Below the pieces are notes generated by a model. That model saw nothing but the letters and a program-made list of their open reading frames with translations, made no database searches and was not told the origin of the DNA. A DNA stretch of 64,000 nucleotides, from contig JAENXC010000001.1 in the NCBI GenBank assembly GCA_016649715.1, positions 124,001 through 188,000 of the forward strand, read 5' to 3'. Made by a program: the position numbers and the translations under genes. This document shows, piece by piece, positions 8,640 through 18,427 of the stretch. How positions within the stretch are numbered: position 1 is the stretch's first letter; the number at the start of each line of letters is the position of its first letter. Origin of the DNA: Flavobacteriaceae bacterium (GTDB lineage: Bacteria > Bacteroidota > Bacteroidia > Flavobacteriales > Flavobacteriaceae).

Positions 8640-11600
8640 TTATGCTTCCGCAGTATTCTTGACTATCATTTGATAGAAAACATTTGGTTTGGTACCTATA
8701 TTTTCCAAAAGATGAAACATACGGTCATCGTTTTTCAACTTTAAAATTTCGGAATCTTTATCGTTTACATCCCCAAAAGCAATCGCTCCTGTTTCGCAAG
8801 CGCTGGAACAAGCGGTATGGAATTCACCATCTTTTATTGCTCTTCCTTCGCGTTTGGCATCGAGTATTGTTTTTTGGGTCATTTGGATACACAGAGAACA
8901 TTTTTCCATAACCCCGCGCGAACGCACCACCACATCTGGGTTAAGCACCATTCTTCCAAGGTCGTTGTTCATGTTGTAATCAAATTCATCATTTTCATTG
9001 TATAAAAACCAGTTGAAACGACGTACTTTATACGGACAGTTGTTTGCACAGTAACGAGTACCTACGCAACGGTTGTAGGCCATGTGGTTTTGTCCTTGGC
9101 GTCCGTGTGATGTTGCCGCAACTGGGCAAACAGTTTCACAAGGTGCATGGTTACAGTGCTGGCACATTACAGGCTGAAACGCAACCTGCGGATTTTCATA
9201 TGCAGGTACTTCCACCGCTTTATAACTGTCAAATGCTGGAAGGTTTTCAAGGTTCTCAATTTCTTCTTTGAAGGTTTCCCCTGCAGAATAATACCTATCA
9301 ATACGCAACCAGTGCATATCACGGAACTTTCGCACTTCATCTTTTCCAACTACAGGAACGTTGTTTTCGGCGTGACAAGCAATAACGCAAGCGCCACAAC
9401 CCGTACAGGTATTTAGGTCGATTGAAAGGTTAAAATGAGGTCCAACGGTTTCATCAAAGGGGCTCCATATATCTGCCTTTGGATCGCGAACTGAAATTTC
9501 ACTATGGTCATAATCAGTAACTGGAACAGCATTGAAGTGTTCTTTATCTCTCGTGTTGAAAATTTCGAGTGTGGTTTCCTTAATTATATCTTCACTGCGG
9601 CCCACCATGGTGCTTTGCAACTGTACGCAGGCAAATTCGTGTGTTCCACCAGCCTTCTCGATATTTACTTTTTGAACATCTGAGAAGTTTTGATATAGTG
9701 GATAGGCATTTAAACCCGTCTGCATTTCCTTTTGAATGGCAGCAGTTTTTCCATAACCCAACGCCAAACCAACAGAACCTTTAGCCTGTCCTGGTTGTAT
9801 GATTACAGGAACATTTTGAAGCACCACATTGCCCATTGTAATATTTACATAACTTCCGTTCAAAGCGCCATTGGAAACGTGATAGTTTTCAAGACCTAAA
9901 GCTTCTGCATCGGCAGCAGAAACGGTAAGATAATTGTCCCAAGAAGCTCGTGTTATTGGGTCTGGGAATTCTTGCAACCAAGGGTTATTGGCTTGCTGGC
10001 CATCACCCAAACCAGTTGAGGTATATAAGGTAAGTTCGTAACCACCATCCTGTGAAAGTGTTGAAAGTGCTCCATTTGAAGTGCTTTCTTCCAATGAGCC
10101 AGCGCCTTCAACAGCAGGCTTCACTTCTTCCATCGTCATTTCGGCAGTACTCGCCAAAACACCAGCTTCCAAAGCTTTGTTCCAGGAACCACCTTCCAAA
10201 ATGGAAGCCGTCCAATTCTCCTTTATATAATCGTAATATTTTAGTGGATTGCTGGTCCATTGCAACATACTGTCTTGAAATTGACGGGTGTTGAACAATG
10301 GACGGATTGTAGGCTGCGCAAGGCTATATGTGCCTTTTTTGATTTGTGCATCGCCCCAAGCTTCTAAATAATGAGGGGTGGCAGCAACCATTTTTGCCAA
10401 TGAAGCAGTTTCATCATGCTTCATTGTGAAAGCAAGACTCATCTCAAGTTTTTGGTATGCTTCGGCAAATTCTGTATTGTTCGGCAACGAATAAACTGGG
10501 TTCACACCAACGGTAATCAAACCTTTGATGCTTCCGGAAATAACACCGTTAACCACGTTCATCACTTCGCTATTGCTTCCTTGTCTGGTAAGCAACGGCT
10601 TTGTAACGTCCATAGCTTCGCTATTAGCATTGAAATTAAAGGCCAATGTTTGCGATTCTACATCGGGCAAACCGGTTATCAACAATGCTTTGCTTCCTGC
10701 TTTCTGAAGTTGTGCTTTTGCTTTGTTTACGGCGTCTGCAATATTTTCTGGTAAGCCTGAAGTGCTTCCGCCAGTCAATGCTTTCAAAATTTGCATTTGT
10801 TGTGAAGGAGTTGCAGGAACACGTTTGTCAGACTTACCACCAGTTAAGGTTAAGTTAGCTTCAAATTGAACGTGTCTAGATATTTTTCCATCCTTCGGAA
10901 TTCTACCCTGTGCATAGCTTTTGCTGTAGCTTCCACCTTGCCAATCGCCTAAGAAATCTGCGCCAACTGAAACAATTACTTCAGCTTTTGAAAAATCGTA
11001 ATCTGGTAAAGCACGGGTTCCGTATTTATTCTGAAAAGCGTCCAAAGCTCCTGAGCAGGAAACGGTATCGTAAACAACGTGACGAACATTTGGATATTTG
11101 GCAGTAAATTCAGCAATCAATTTTGAAGTGGAAGGGCTAGCGAATGTTTGGGTAAACAGCACAACATCCTTCCCCGTCATTTCATTCAACTTCTGCGCAA
11201 CGGCAGTGTCAAACTCTGGCCAACTAACTTCTGCACCGGCCACCATTGGGCCGGTCAATCTGTTTTTATCATATAATGAAAGCACCGAAGCATGCACACG
11301 TGCATTTGCGCTTCCGCCGTTCAATGCCAGATCGTTTCTTTCAATCTTAATTGGGCGGCCTTCGCGGGTTTTTACCAAAATGTTGGCAAAATCAAAACCA
11401 TCGGCTATTGTTGAAGCGTAATAATTGGCAACTCCGGGAACAATTTCATCCGGCTGAACAACGTAAGGAATTGACTTAACTACGGGCCCTTCACAGGCGG
11501 CCAAAGTAGCCGCAGCAGTAGTAAAGCCCACATATTTTAAGAAATCACGACGAGTGGTTGAAGATGATTCCAACGCTTCTTTGTTCCCAAGAAATTCGTC

Positions 11601-11705
11601 CGTCGGTATTTCGGTTACAAACTCATTGTCCTGTAGTGCCTTTATAATTGGGCTGTCTTCGTTCAGCTCTTCAACACTTTTCCAGTATTTCTTGTTTGAT
11701 GCCAT
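8640..11705 (-). CDS. actB: Alternative complex III Fe-S/molybdopterin-oxidoreductase-like subunit ActB
   Basis: ActB is the large periplasmic subunit of ACIII. The N terminus has a twin-arginine signal set about 50 residues in (TTRRDFLKYVGF, RR at 52-53), followed by a possible lipobox LAAC. The middle is a molybdopterin-oxidoreductase-like fold, which in ACIII holds no molybdenum. The C-terminal part has four cysteine groups for Fe-S clusters: CTGCGACVIAC (about 765), CQHCNHAPCETVCP (about 845), CVGTRYCANNCP (about 880), and CSLC plus CSSACETGA (about 940-970). Electrons would pass from quinol through these clusters to the ActA hemes. Length 1021. Confidence 0.95.
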   Translation of the reverse strand: MASNKKYWKSVEELNEDSPIIKALQDNEFVTEIPTDEFLGNKEALESSSTTRRDFLKYVGFTTAAATLAACEGPVVKSIPYVVQPDEIVPGVANYYASTIADGFDFANILVKTREGRPIKIERNDLALNGGSANARVHASVLSLYDKNRLTGPMVAGAEVSWPEFDTAVAQKLNEMTGKDVVLFTQTFASPSTSKLIAEFTAKYPNVRHVVYDTVSCSGALDAFQNKYGTRALPDYDFSKAEVIVSVGADFLGDWQGGSYSKSYAQGRIPKDGKISRHVQFEANLTLTGGKSDKRVPATPSQQMQILKALTGGSTSGLPENIADAVNKAKAQLQKAGSKALLITGLPDVESQTLAFNFNANSEAMDVTKPLLTRQGSNSEVMNVVNGVISGSIKGLITVGVNPVYSLPNNTEFAEAYQKLEMSLAFTMKHDETASLAKMVAATPHYLEAWGDAQIKKGTYSLAQPTIRPLFNTRQFQDSMLQWTSNPLKYYDYIKENWTASILEGGSWNKALEAGVLASTAEMTMEEVKPAVEGAGSLEESTSNGALSTLSQDGGYELTLYTSTGLGDGQQANNPWLQEFPDPITRASWDNYLTVSAADAEALGLENYHVSNGALNGSYVNITMGNVVLQNVPVIIQPGQAKGSVGLALGYGKTAAIQKEMQTGLNAYPLYQNFSDVQKVNIEKAGGTHEFACVQLQSTMVGRSEDIIKETTLEIFNTRDKEHFNAVPVTDYDHSEISVRDPKADIWSPFDETVGPHFNLSIDLNTCTGCGACVIACHAENNVPVVGKDEVRKFRDMHWLRIDRYYSAGETFKEEIENLENLPAFDSYKAVEVPAYENPQVAFQPVMCQHCNHAPCETVCPVAATSHGRQGQNHMAYNRCVGTRYCANNCPYKVRRFNWFLYNENDEFDYNMNNDLGRMVLNPDVVVRSRGVMEKCSLCIQMTQKTILDAKREGRAIKDGEFHTACSSACETGAIAFGDVNDKDSEILKLKNDDRMFHLLENIGTKPNVFYQMIVKNTAEA

Positions 11706-11735
11706 ATTAGTATATGTAATAATCTTTTTAATTAA

Positions 11736-13040
11736 TTAATAGTGGCATTTGCCACATTCCAATCCGCCCATTTCGGCGACCGTCAGTTTTTGAACGCCAT
11801 ACTTTTTGGAAAGCTCTTCGTGTATTTTGGCGTAATATTCATTGTTTTCCAAATTCACGTTGGTTTTCTTGTGGCAATCCAGACACCAAACCATAGTTAG
11901 AGGTGCAAACTGCGCAACAACCTCCAAAGTCTGAACTTCGCCGTGGCAAGTTTGGCAAGCCACACCCGCAACCGTTACGTGTTGAGAGTGGTTGAAATAA
12001 ACAAAGTCGGCAAGGTTGTGGATACGGATCCATTTTACAGGTTCGGTTTTTCCGGTGTATTGTTGATTGGCGGCATCCCAACCTACAGCAGTGTATAGTT
12101 TGGCAATCTCTCCATCGTAAAATTCTTTTGAATATTCTGCCGTGGCAGTTTCTGGGGCAACTTCTGAAATATTTTTATGACAATTCATACAAACGTTCAA
12201 TGAAGGTATGCCCGAGGTTTTACTCTTTCTGGCAGAACTGTGGCAGAAATTACAATCTATCTGGTTGTCGCCAGCGTGAATTTTATGCGAATAGTGAATT
12301 GGCTGAACAGGGGCGTATCCTTGATCCACGCCAATTTGCATCATATAGCCATAAGCGAAATAACTTGCAGATAGGATTAAAAAAATGGAAAACACCAAAA
12401 CCAAAAACTGGTTCTGCGCAAAGGCCTTCCAAAGCGGAGTGCGTTTTTCTTTTCCCTTTTCTTCGGAAACAATGCCTTTTGCCTCAGCAACTCTTTTTAA
12501 TGTGTTAGTTACCAAGAAAAGTATTATTACCAACAAAAGGAATACAAGCGCCAATGCACCAAGGACCAAACCGTTTGAAACCCCTCCATTCGCACCGGCA
12601 GTTGTTCCTGGGGCAGCAGCATTTGTTGCGGCAGCGACAGGCACAGCTTTTGGCTGGTTGGTATAGGCCAAAATATTGTCAATGTCCGTTTCCGAAAGTG
12701 CCGGAAAAGGAGTCATTATTGCTTTATTATTATCCTCAAATATTTTTACGGCCGTTGCATCGCCATCAGCAATCAATCCTTGGCTGTTGTGGACCCACTT
12801 ATAAATCCAAGCACGGTCATATTTATCAGCGACACCACGCAATGCAGGGCCAACAGCTTTTGAATCCAGTTTGTGACAGGCGGCGCAGTTGGCTTTAAAC
12901 AACGCTTCTCCAGCAGCAACATCGCCTCCTGCATCAGCTGGGGCGTCCTGAGAATATATAGTAGTTGAAAAAGTTAGCAAAAACGCTAACAAGAGGAATG
13001 GAAATTTTGAGCGTAGATGTATAAAATTCACCTTTTTCAT
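11736..13040 (-). CDS. actA: Alternative complex III multiheme cytochrome ActA with fused cytochrome c domain
   Basis: ActA is the multiheme cytochrome of ACIII. From ATG 13040 there is an N-terminal hydrophobic signal ending near YSQ. A class I cytochrome c domain with heme site CAACHK (about residue 50) follows, then an Ala/Gly linker, a transmembrane helix (about 155-175), a second helix (about 200-220), and five heme sites: CNFCH, CMNCH, CQTCH, CLDCH and the very C-terminal CGKCHY. That makes six hemes, one more than the usual pentaheme ActA. The longer start at 13169 adds 43 residues with no signal character, so 13040 is preferred. First gene of the operon. Confidence 0.93.
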   Translation of the reverse strand: MKKVNFIHLRSKFPFLLLAFLLTFSTTIYSQDAPADAGGDVAAGEALFKANCAACHKLDSKAVGPALRGVADKYDRAWIYKWVHNSQGLIADGDATAVKIFEDNNKAIMTPFPALSETDIDNILAYTNQPKAVPVAAATNAAAPGTTAGANGGVSNGLVLGALALVFLLLVIILFLVTNTLKRVAEAKGIVSEEKGKEKRTPLWKAFAQNQFLVLVFSIFLILSASYFAYGYMMQIGVDQGYAPVQPIHYSHKIHAGDNQIDCNFCHSSARKSKTSGIPSLNVCMNCHKNISEVAPETATAEYSKEFYDGEIAKLYTAVGWDAANQQYTGKTEPVKWIRIHNLADFVYFNHSQHVTVAGVACQTCHGEVQTLEVVAQFAPLTMVWCLDCHKKTNVNLENNEYYAKIHEELSKKYGVQKLTVAEMGGLECGKCHY

Positions 13041-13133
13041 ACGGTTGGTTAAATTACAGTCGATAGTTTGGTACTGAATTGAAAAACGCAAAAATGATTT
13101 ATTAAAACCCATCTTGCACCACAAATAAAGGAG

Positions 13134-13141
13134 CAAAAATA
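13134..13141 (-). promoter_or_regulatory. Probable -7 box of the act-cox operon
   Basis: TATTTTTG fits the TAnnTTTG consensus and lies about 94 bases before the actA start, with no other minus-strand gene upstream. No clear -33 TTG is found at the normal spacing. Confidence 0.4.
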
Positions 13142-13239
13142 CATTATAAAGTCGATTTTGGAAATGCAAACAAAGTGTTAACTATTAATTTATATTTGTT
13201 CTAAATAATAATTTCGCCCTTCCCAAAGTTATTAAGTTT

Positions 13240-13247
13240 TACATTTG
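13240..13247 (+). promoter_or_regulatory. -7 box of the SPOR-protein gene
   Basis: TACATTTG followed by CACC matches TAnnTTTG and lies 19 bases before the ATG at 13266. The same extended form, TAnnTTTGCACC, occurs before rimP (18331) and the tRNA-Gln operon (55098). Confidence 0.55.
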
Positions 13248-13265
13248 CACCAAAGATATATTTAT

Positions 13266-13661
13266 ATGGATTTCCGAACTTTTTCCAAACTTTTTATTGC
13301 CAGTATTTTAATGTTGTTTATTTCTGGCAAAAGCATCGCCCAGAGCGCTACACTTACAGTAAACCAAGACCCGAAAATAACCCAGTTGTTGGAATTGAAA
13401 AAAGGGCTGGAAAAGGAAAACAAGCTCTCCAGTGGTTACACTATCCAACTATATTACGGCGAATTGGACAAAGCCAACCAAATCCTTAGAAAATACAGGG
13501 GAAGTTACGGCAACTGGCCTGCATCCATTGAATACGAAACACCGAATTATAAGGTTTGGGCAGGAAATTTTGATACGCGAATAGAGGCCGAAAGGGCATT
13601 GATTGAAATTCAAAGTAGTTTTTCTTCGGCGTTTATTTTGAAGCCTGAGAGAAGAAAATAA
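13266..13661 (+). CDS. Small secreted SPOR-domain protein
   Basis: The product has an N-terminal signal sequence (to about residue 27, ending in SIAQS). It then shows a SPOR-like domain of about 75 residues, recognisable from YTIQLYYGELDKANQILR and YKVWAGNFDTRIEAERAL. SPOR domains bind denuded glycan strands of peptidoglycan, so the protein probably sits in the periplasm near division or remodelling sites. I prefer ATG 13266 to the in-frame start at 13245 because it opens directly on the signal peptide and is correctly spaced from a promoter box. It is a single gene with its own terminator, convergent with infB. Confidence 0.82.
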   Translation: MDFRTFSKLFIASILMLFISGKSIAQSATLTVNQDPKITQLLELKKGLEKENKLSSGYTIQLYYGELDKANQILRKYRGSYGNWPASIEYETPNYKVWAGNFDTRIEAERALIEIQSSFSSAFILKPERRK

Positions 13662-13676
13662 CAGAATCATTTATAT

Positions 13677-13713
13677 AAAAAAAGGCCCGAAATTAAGTTT
13701 CAGGCCTTTTTTT
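13677..13713. terminator. Bidirectional terminator between SPOR gene and infB
   Basis: A hairpin built from AAAAAAAGGCC and GGCCTTTTTTT, with a further GAAA/TTTC pairing inside, lies between two convergent genes. A and T tracts flank it on both sides, so it can end transcripts from either strand. Confidence 0.88.
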
Positions 13714-13734
13714 ATATTGAAATCTTATTTGAAA

Positions 13735-16500
13735 TTACTTCAACTTTTTCTTCACCGCAACTTCTTGGAATGACTCAATGATGTCGCCTTCATATAGGTC
13801 GTTGTAGTTTTTAATTTGCATACCACAATCGTAGCCTTTGGCCACTTCCTTCGCATCGTCTTTGAAACGTTTCAACGAAGCCAGTTCGCCAGTATAAACA
13901 ACAACTCCTTCACGGATAAGACGGATTCCAGAATTTCTAAATATTTTTCCGGTAAGAACCATACATCCTGCAATGGTGCCCACTTTCGAAATTTTGAAGG
14001 TTTCCCGAACCTCAGCGGTACCGGTAATTTCCTCTTTCATTTCTGGGGAAAGCATTCCTTCCATTGCATCTTTCACGTCATTGATGGCGTCATAAATGAT
14101 GGAATAAGTGCGGATGTCTATTTCTTCTTTGTCGGCAATTTGGCGCGCGTTGCCCATTGGGCGAACGTTGAAACCAATGATAATTGCATCGGAAGCCGAA
14201 GCAAGAAGTACATCACTTTCAGTAATTGGACCAACTGCTTTATGAATTATATTTACCTGAATTTCTTCAGTGGAAAGTTTCAGCAATGAATCTGTCAACG
14301 CTTCCACAGAACCGTCAACGTCACCTTTAAGGATGATGTTCAATTCTTTGAAATCACCAAGGGCAATACGTCTTCCAATTTCGTCTAGCGTAATGTGGCG
14401 TTGTGTTCTAACAGACTGCTCTCGCTGAAGTTGGGTGCGTTTGGTTGCAATTGCTTTTGCTTCACGCTCATCGTCAAAAACGTTGAATTTATCTCCCGCC
14501 TGTGGTGCGCCGTCCAACCCAAGTACTGAAACTGGAGTTGATGGGCCTGCTTCTTTCACGTTGTTTCCACGTTCGTCCTGCATTGCCTTTACTTTTCCGC
14601 TGTGCTGGCCAGCAAGTAAGTAATCGCCAACTCTTAGCGTTCCGCCCTGTACCAATACGGTTGAAACATACCCACGTCCTTTACCGAGGAATGCTTCCAC
14701 TACGGTACCATTTGCACGGCGGTTTGGGTTTGCCTTCAGTTCAAGCAATTCTGCCTCAAGCAATACTTTTTCAAGTAATTCTTTTACGCCTTCTCCGGTT
14801 TTTGCCGAAATGTCGTGCGATTGTATTTTTCCGCCCCAGTCCTCAACCAGCAGGTTCATTTGGGCAAGTCCTTCTTTAATTTTCTCAGGATTCGCGCTGG
14901 GCTTATCTATTTTATTGATAGCGAAAACTATAGGAACACCTGCAGCCTGCGCGTGACTGATTGCCTCTTTGGTCTGTGGCATAATATCATCGTCCGCCGC
15001 AACCACAATAATTGCAAGGTCGGTAACTTGGGCTCCACGGGCACGCATAGCTGTAAAAGCTTCGTGGCCCGGTGTATCGAGGAATGCAATTTTTTGTCCA
15101 CCGTCCAGTTCAACCCCATAAGCACCAATGTGCTGTGTGATTCCACCAGACTCGCCAGCAATAACGTTCTCTTTACGAATGTAATCCAAGAGCGAAGTTT
15201 TTCCGTGGTCCACGTGGCCCATTACGGTAACGATGGGTGCGCGCGGCTCAAGATCTTCTGGAGCATCTATCTCGCGATCTATTGATTCTTCTATATCGGC
15301 GTTTACAAATTCCACTTCGAAACCAAATTCTTCTGCTACAATGCTCAAGGTTTCGGCATCGAGTCGTTGATTCATGGTTACCATCATTCCCAAGCTCATA
15401 CAGGCGGAGATAATTTTGGTAACGGGAACGTCCATCATCGTGGCCATTTCGCTTGCGGTAACGAACTCTGTAACTTTTATAAATTTGCTATCTGCCTCTT
15501 GCTGTGCAAGTTCGTTCTCAGATTTTTGACGGTGGGTATCACGTTTTTCACGACGGTATTTCGCCCCTTTTCCTTTGGATGATTTTCCTTGAAGTTTTTC
15601 CAAGGTTTCGCGAACTTGTTTTTGAACTTCTTCCTCGCTTGGCTCCTCTTTTGGTGTATTGCTTCGGCCTTTCCTTACAGCTCCGCGATTGTCTTTAAAG
15701 TTGTTGCTGCCTGTGGAAGTCCCATTTTTAGGGGCTTCCTTGCTTATGCGGCGACGTTTACCTTTTTTGTCCTTTTTATCAACCGCCTTGTCGTCTTTTT
15801 TCTTCTCCGGTTTTTTGAACTGGGTAAGATCTATTTTTTGACCTGTAAAGTTAGGTCCCTCAAGTTTGCGATATTGGGTTGTAACCGTATCGTTTTCTTT
15901 GGCAGCCTCCGCTTTTGGTTCTTCTTTGGCTATAGGGGTTTCTTCCAGTTTCTCAACAGGCTTTTTTTCCTCTTCTTTAGCTGCAGCAACAGGTTTGATC
16001 TCTGTTTTCTCTTCTTTCCCCTTTTTCTCTGCCTTGGGTTTTTCAGCTACAATTTCAGGTTTTTCCTCTTTCTTGGCTTCAACTGGTTTCTCCTGTCTGT
16101 CGGCAGGCACGACTTCAACTTTGGGCTCTTTCTTCTTAGCTTTTCCAGCATCGAGGTCAATTTTGCCTACTTGCTTTGGACCGTCAAGTTTGGTTCCTGC
16201 ACGTATGACGCGGGATGCCTCTTCTTTTTGGTGTTTTTCTTCCAATTCACGCTCGCGTTCCAAACGAAATTCTTCTTTCTCTTTGCGCTTTTCTTCTCCT
16301 ACTTCCTTGGAAGCTACTTTTTTACTTTTGTCGGTTTCAAACTCTTCAAAAAGGACTTCGAATTCATCGCCCGTTATTTTGGTGTTGGGACTTGCGTCCA
16401 CAACAAACCCTTTGGAACTCAAAAATTCCACGGCACGATCCAACGAGATGTTGAACTCGCGTAATACCTGACTTAGTCTTTTCGTTTTTACTTCAGCCAT
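13735..16500 (-). CDS. infB: Translation initiation factor IF-2
   Basis: IF-2 is the GTPase that brings initiator tRNA to the 30S subunit. The first about 400 residues are a charged Lys/Glu-rich region starting with a small IF2-N domain ([20 protein letters not shown]). The GTPase domain has G1 GHVDHGKTS (about 428), G3 DTPGHEAF (about 475) and G4 NKID (about 530), followed by domains II-IV ([15 protein letters not shown] and onwards). Length 921 is usual for Bacteroidota, whose IF-2 has a long N-terminal tail. It is the last gene of rimP-nusA-infB, with a bidirectional terminator just after the stop. Confidence 0.98.
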   Translation of the reverse strand: MAEVKTKRLSQVLREFNISLDRAVEFLSSKGFVVDASPNTKITGDEFEVLFEEFETDKSKKVASKEVGEEKRKEKEEFRLERERELEEKHQKEEASRVIRAGTKLDGPKQVGKIDLDAGKAKKKEPKVEVVPADRQEKPVEAKKEEKPEIVAEKPKAEKKGKEEKTEIKPVAAAKEEEKKPVEKLEETPIAKEEPKAEAAKENDTVTTQYRKLEGPNFTGQKIDLTQFKKPEKKKDDKAVDKKDKKGKRRRISKEAPKNGTSTGSNNFKDNRGAVRKGRSNTPKEEPSEEEVQKQVRETLEKLQGKSSKGKGAKYRREKRDTHRQKSENELAQQEADSKFIKVTEFVTASEMATMMDVPVTKIISACMSLGMMVTMNQRLDAETLSIVAEEFGFEVEFVNADIEESIDREIDAPEDLEPRAPIVTVMGHVDHGKTSLLDYIRKENVIAGESGGITQHIGAYGVELDGGQKIAFLDTPGHEAFTAMRARGAQVTDLAIIVVAADDDIMPQTKEAISHAQAAGVPIVFAINKIDKPSANPEKIKEGLAQMNLLVEDWGGKIQSHDISAKTGEGVKELLEKVLLEAELLELKANPNRRANGTVVEAFLGKGRGYVSTVLVQGGTLRVGDYLLAGQHSGKVKAMQDERGNNVKEAGPSTPVSVLGLDGAPQAGDKFNVFDDEREAKAIATKRTQLQREQSVRTQRHITLDEIGRRIALGDFKELNIILKGDVDGSVEALTDSLLKLSTEEIQVNIIHKAVGPITESDVLLASASDAIIIGFNVRPMGNARQIADKEEIDIRTYSIIYDAINDVKDAMEGMLSPEMKEEITGTAEVRETFKISKVGTIAGCMVLTGKIFRNSGIRLIREGVVVYTGELASLKRFKDDAKEVAKGYDCGMQIKNYNDLYEGDIIESFQEVAVKKKLK

Positions 16501-16562
16501 AAATGCTTTTTCCTGTTTTGTCTTTTTAAAAAAATTTGTATAAAAGTAATTGAAAGTTTCAA

Positions 16563-17795
16563 CTACTCCTCAAATTCTTCTCTTAATATATTTATTACAT
16601 CGCGGATGGTTTCCTCTTCCAAATCGGTGCGTTTTACCAAATCGTTGATGTCGTGCTCAAGAATACTTTTTGCTGTGTCTAGCCCTATTTTACTGAATTC
16701 CTGGATGATCCAGCCTTCTATTTCATCAGAGAATTCGCTCAATTCCACATCTTCCTCGGCACCTTCGCGAAGCACATCTATTTCATAACCCGTCAACTGT
16801 CCTGCCAAACGAATGTTGTGTCCGCCACGACCAATTGCTTTGCTCACTTCCTCTGGACGAAGAATGACCTCAGCGCGTTTTTTCACTTCATCTATTTTGA
16901 TTGAAGTAACCTTTGCTGGGCTTAAAGCCCGTGTAATATATAGGGGCAAATTGGTTGTATAATTTATAACATCTATGTTTTCATTACCCAATTCGCGTAC
17001 AATTCCGTGGATTCGGGAACCTTTCATACCTACACACGCGCCTACGGGATCAATACGGTCATCGTAAGAATCTACGGCAACTTTCGCTTTTTCGCCCGGA
17101 ATGCGGACTACTTTTTTAACGGTAATAAGGCCATCAAAAACTTCGGGGATTTCCTGCTCAAATAACTTTTCAAGAAATATATTGTTAGCCCGTGACATAA
17201 TGATAGTGGGCTTGTTTCCTTTAAGGTCAACACTTTCAATTATTCCGCGAACATTGTCGCCTTTTCTGAAAAAATCTGAAGGGATTTGTTTTTCCTTCGG
17301 AAGAATTATCTCGTTGCCATCATCATCCAGAAGAATTACGGCACGGTGACGTATGTGATGCACTTCAGCAGTGTATATTTCGCCTTCAAGATCTTTGAAT
17401 TGCTTATATATTATAGTGTTGTCATGTTCGTGTATTTTTGAAATAAGGTTTTGACGAAGCGCCAAAATGGAACGGCGGCCAAGGTCTATAAGCTTTACTT
17501 CTTCCGAAACATCTTCCCCAATCTCAAAATCGGGTTCAATTTTTCGGGCGGCGCTCAATGAAATTTCCTCATTCGGATCTTCCACTTTGCCATCCGCAAC
17601 CACCACTCTGTTTCGCCATATTTCAAGATCGCCCTTGTCTGGGTTTACAATAATATCAAAGTTATCATCGCTTCCGTATTTTTTCTTCAGCGCATTTCTG
17701 AAAACTTCCTCAAGTATCGCCATTAGCGTTACTCTGTCTATTTGTTTGTCGTCTTTAAATTCTGAAAAAGAATCGATCAGTGCTAAATTTTCCAT
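16563..17795 (-). CDS. nusA: Transcription termination/antitermination factor NusA
   Basis: NusA binds RNA polymerase and RNA and modulates pausing, termination and antitermination. The order is the N-terminal polymerase-binding domain (about 1-130), an S1 domain ([18 protein letters not shown], about 135-200) and two KH domains ([18 protein letters not shown], then [17 protein letters not shown]). A short C-terminal helical region follows. It lacks the long acidic repeats of the E. coli protein, as is usual in Bacteroidota (410 residues). It is placed between rimP and infB, the near-universal order, which allows NusA-sensitive control of its own operon. Confidence 0.97.
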   Translation of the reverse strand: MENLALIDSFSEFKDDKQIDRVTLMAILEEVFRNALKKKYGSDDNFDIIVNPDKGDLEIWRNRVVVADGKVEDPNEEISLSAARKIEPDFEIGEDVSEEVKLIDLGRRSILALRQNLISKIHEHDNTIIYKQFKDLEGEIYTAEVHHIRHRAVILLDDDGNEIILPKEKQIPSDFFRKGDNVRGIIESVDLKGNKPTIIMSRANNIFLEKLFEQEIPEVFDGLITVKKVVRIPGEKAKVAVDSYDDRIDPVGACVGMKGSRIHGIVRELGNENIDVINYTTNLPLYITRALSPAKVTSIKIDEVKKRAEVILRPEEVSKAIGRGGHNIRLAGQLTGYEIDVLREGAEEDVELSEFSDEIEGWIIQEFSKIGLDTAKSILEHDINDLVKRTDLEEETIRDVINILREEFEE

Positions 17796-17805
17796 ATCAA
17801 TCCAA

Positions 17806-18270
17806 TTAAAATGTTATCATCACTTTTGCTTCCATAATATCTTTATAAGGCACGATAGCCTCTTTTTGAACGGTCACTTTTCCTTTTCCCACAGGTTTTG
17901 GCTCGCGCGTAGTCCATGTTAAGGTACAACTTTCGTCGTTTGCGGAAATCAGTTCCCCCTCAATTTTTTCATTGTTTTTGGTTTTCAACTTTAGATTTCT
18001 ACCAATATTCTTTTTGTACTGCCTTGGCAAAGTCAATGGTTCCGATACACCGGATGACATTACTTCCAAAGAAAAATCATATTCTTCGCGGTCCAAATTG
18101 TGCTCAATTGCACGGCTAACCGCCATACAATCCTCTACCGTAACGCCTTTATCGCCGTCCAGGATGACCCGTATTTGGTTGTCTTCAGAAATGTTAAGGT
18201 CGATCAAAAACAGTGATTTGTTTTCTTCCAGCGCACTTTTTAGCAGTTGTGCAACTTTTTCACGCATCAT
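17806..18270 (-). CDS. rimP: Ribosome maturation factor RimP
   Basis: RimP helps mature the 30S subunit. The 154-residue product has the two-domain RimP layout. The N-terminal alpha/beta domain contains [18 protein letters not shown] and [25 protein letters not shown] in the conserved core. A small C-terminal SH3-like barrel ([15 protein letters not shown]) follows. Two ATGs (18270 and 18267) are possible. It opens the rimP-nusA-infB operon and is preceded within ten bases by a terminator-like hairpin in its leader. Confidence 0.93.
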   Translation of the reverse strand: MMREKVAQLLKSALEENKSLFLIDLNISEDNQIRVILDGDKGVTVEDCMAVSRAIEHNLDREEYDFSLEVMSSGVSEPLTLPRQYKKNIGRNLKLKTKNNEKIEGELISANDESCTLTWTTREPKPVGKGKVTVQKEAIVPYKDIMEAKVMITF

Positions 18271-18280
18271 TTTAAGCTAT

Positions 18281-18305
18281 AAAAAGAGGGGACTTTAGTC
18301 CCCTC
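18281..18305 (-). promoter_or_regulatory. Leader terminator (attenuator) before rimP-nusA-infB
   Basis: On the minus strand an 8-bp GC-rich stem (GAGGGGAC / GTCCCCTC, loop TAAA) is followed by five Ts and then, ten bases later, the rimP start. The only neighbour upstream is the divergent usp gene, so this terminator cannot serve another gene's 3' end. It must act inside the rimP leader. On the plus strand no T run follows it. Confidence 0.7.
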
Positions 18306-18330
18306 AGATAATTTCGTATCAAATTCGGTG

Positions 18331-18338
18331 CAAATATA
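18331..18338 (-). promoter_or_regulatory. -7 box of the rimP-nusA-infB operon
   Basis: TATATTTG followed by CACC, an exact TAnnTTTG match, lies about 60 bases before the rimP start and about 25 bases before the leader terminator, giving a leader of roughly 55-60 nt. Confidence 0.6.
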
Positions 18339-18378
18339 CTACATTTTTTAATATTATAAAAACCGAGCGAAAACGATT

Positions 18379-18386
18379 TATTTTTG
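18379..18386 (+). promoter_or_regulatory. -7 box of the universal stress protein gene
   Basis: TATTTTTG fits TAnnTTTG and lies about 40 bases before the ATG at 18428. It is arranged back to back with the rimP promoter in the same intergenic region. No good -33 element is seen. Confidence 0.42.
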
Positions 18387-18427
18387 TAATTTACTGCTGC
18401 CAAAAAAAATAACAAACAACCACCTAT

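Noticed and set aside
15589-16464. Long plus-strand open frame (291 codons) opposite infB
   Set aside because: It is the antisense of the Lys/Glu-rich N-terminal part of IF-2, whose codon bias leaves few stops on the other strand; the Phe/Leu-rich product has no family features.
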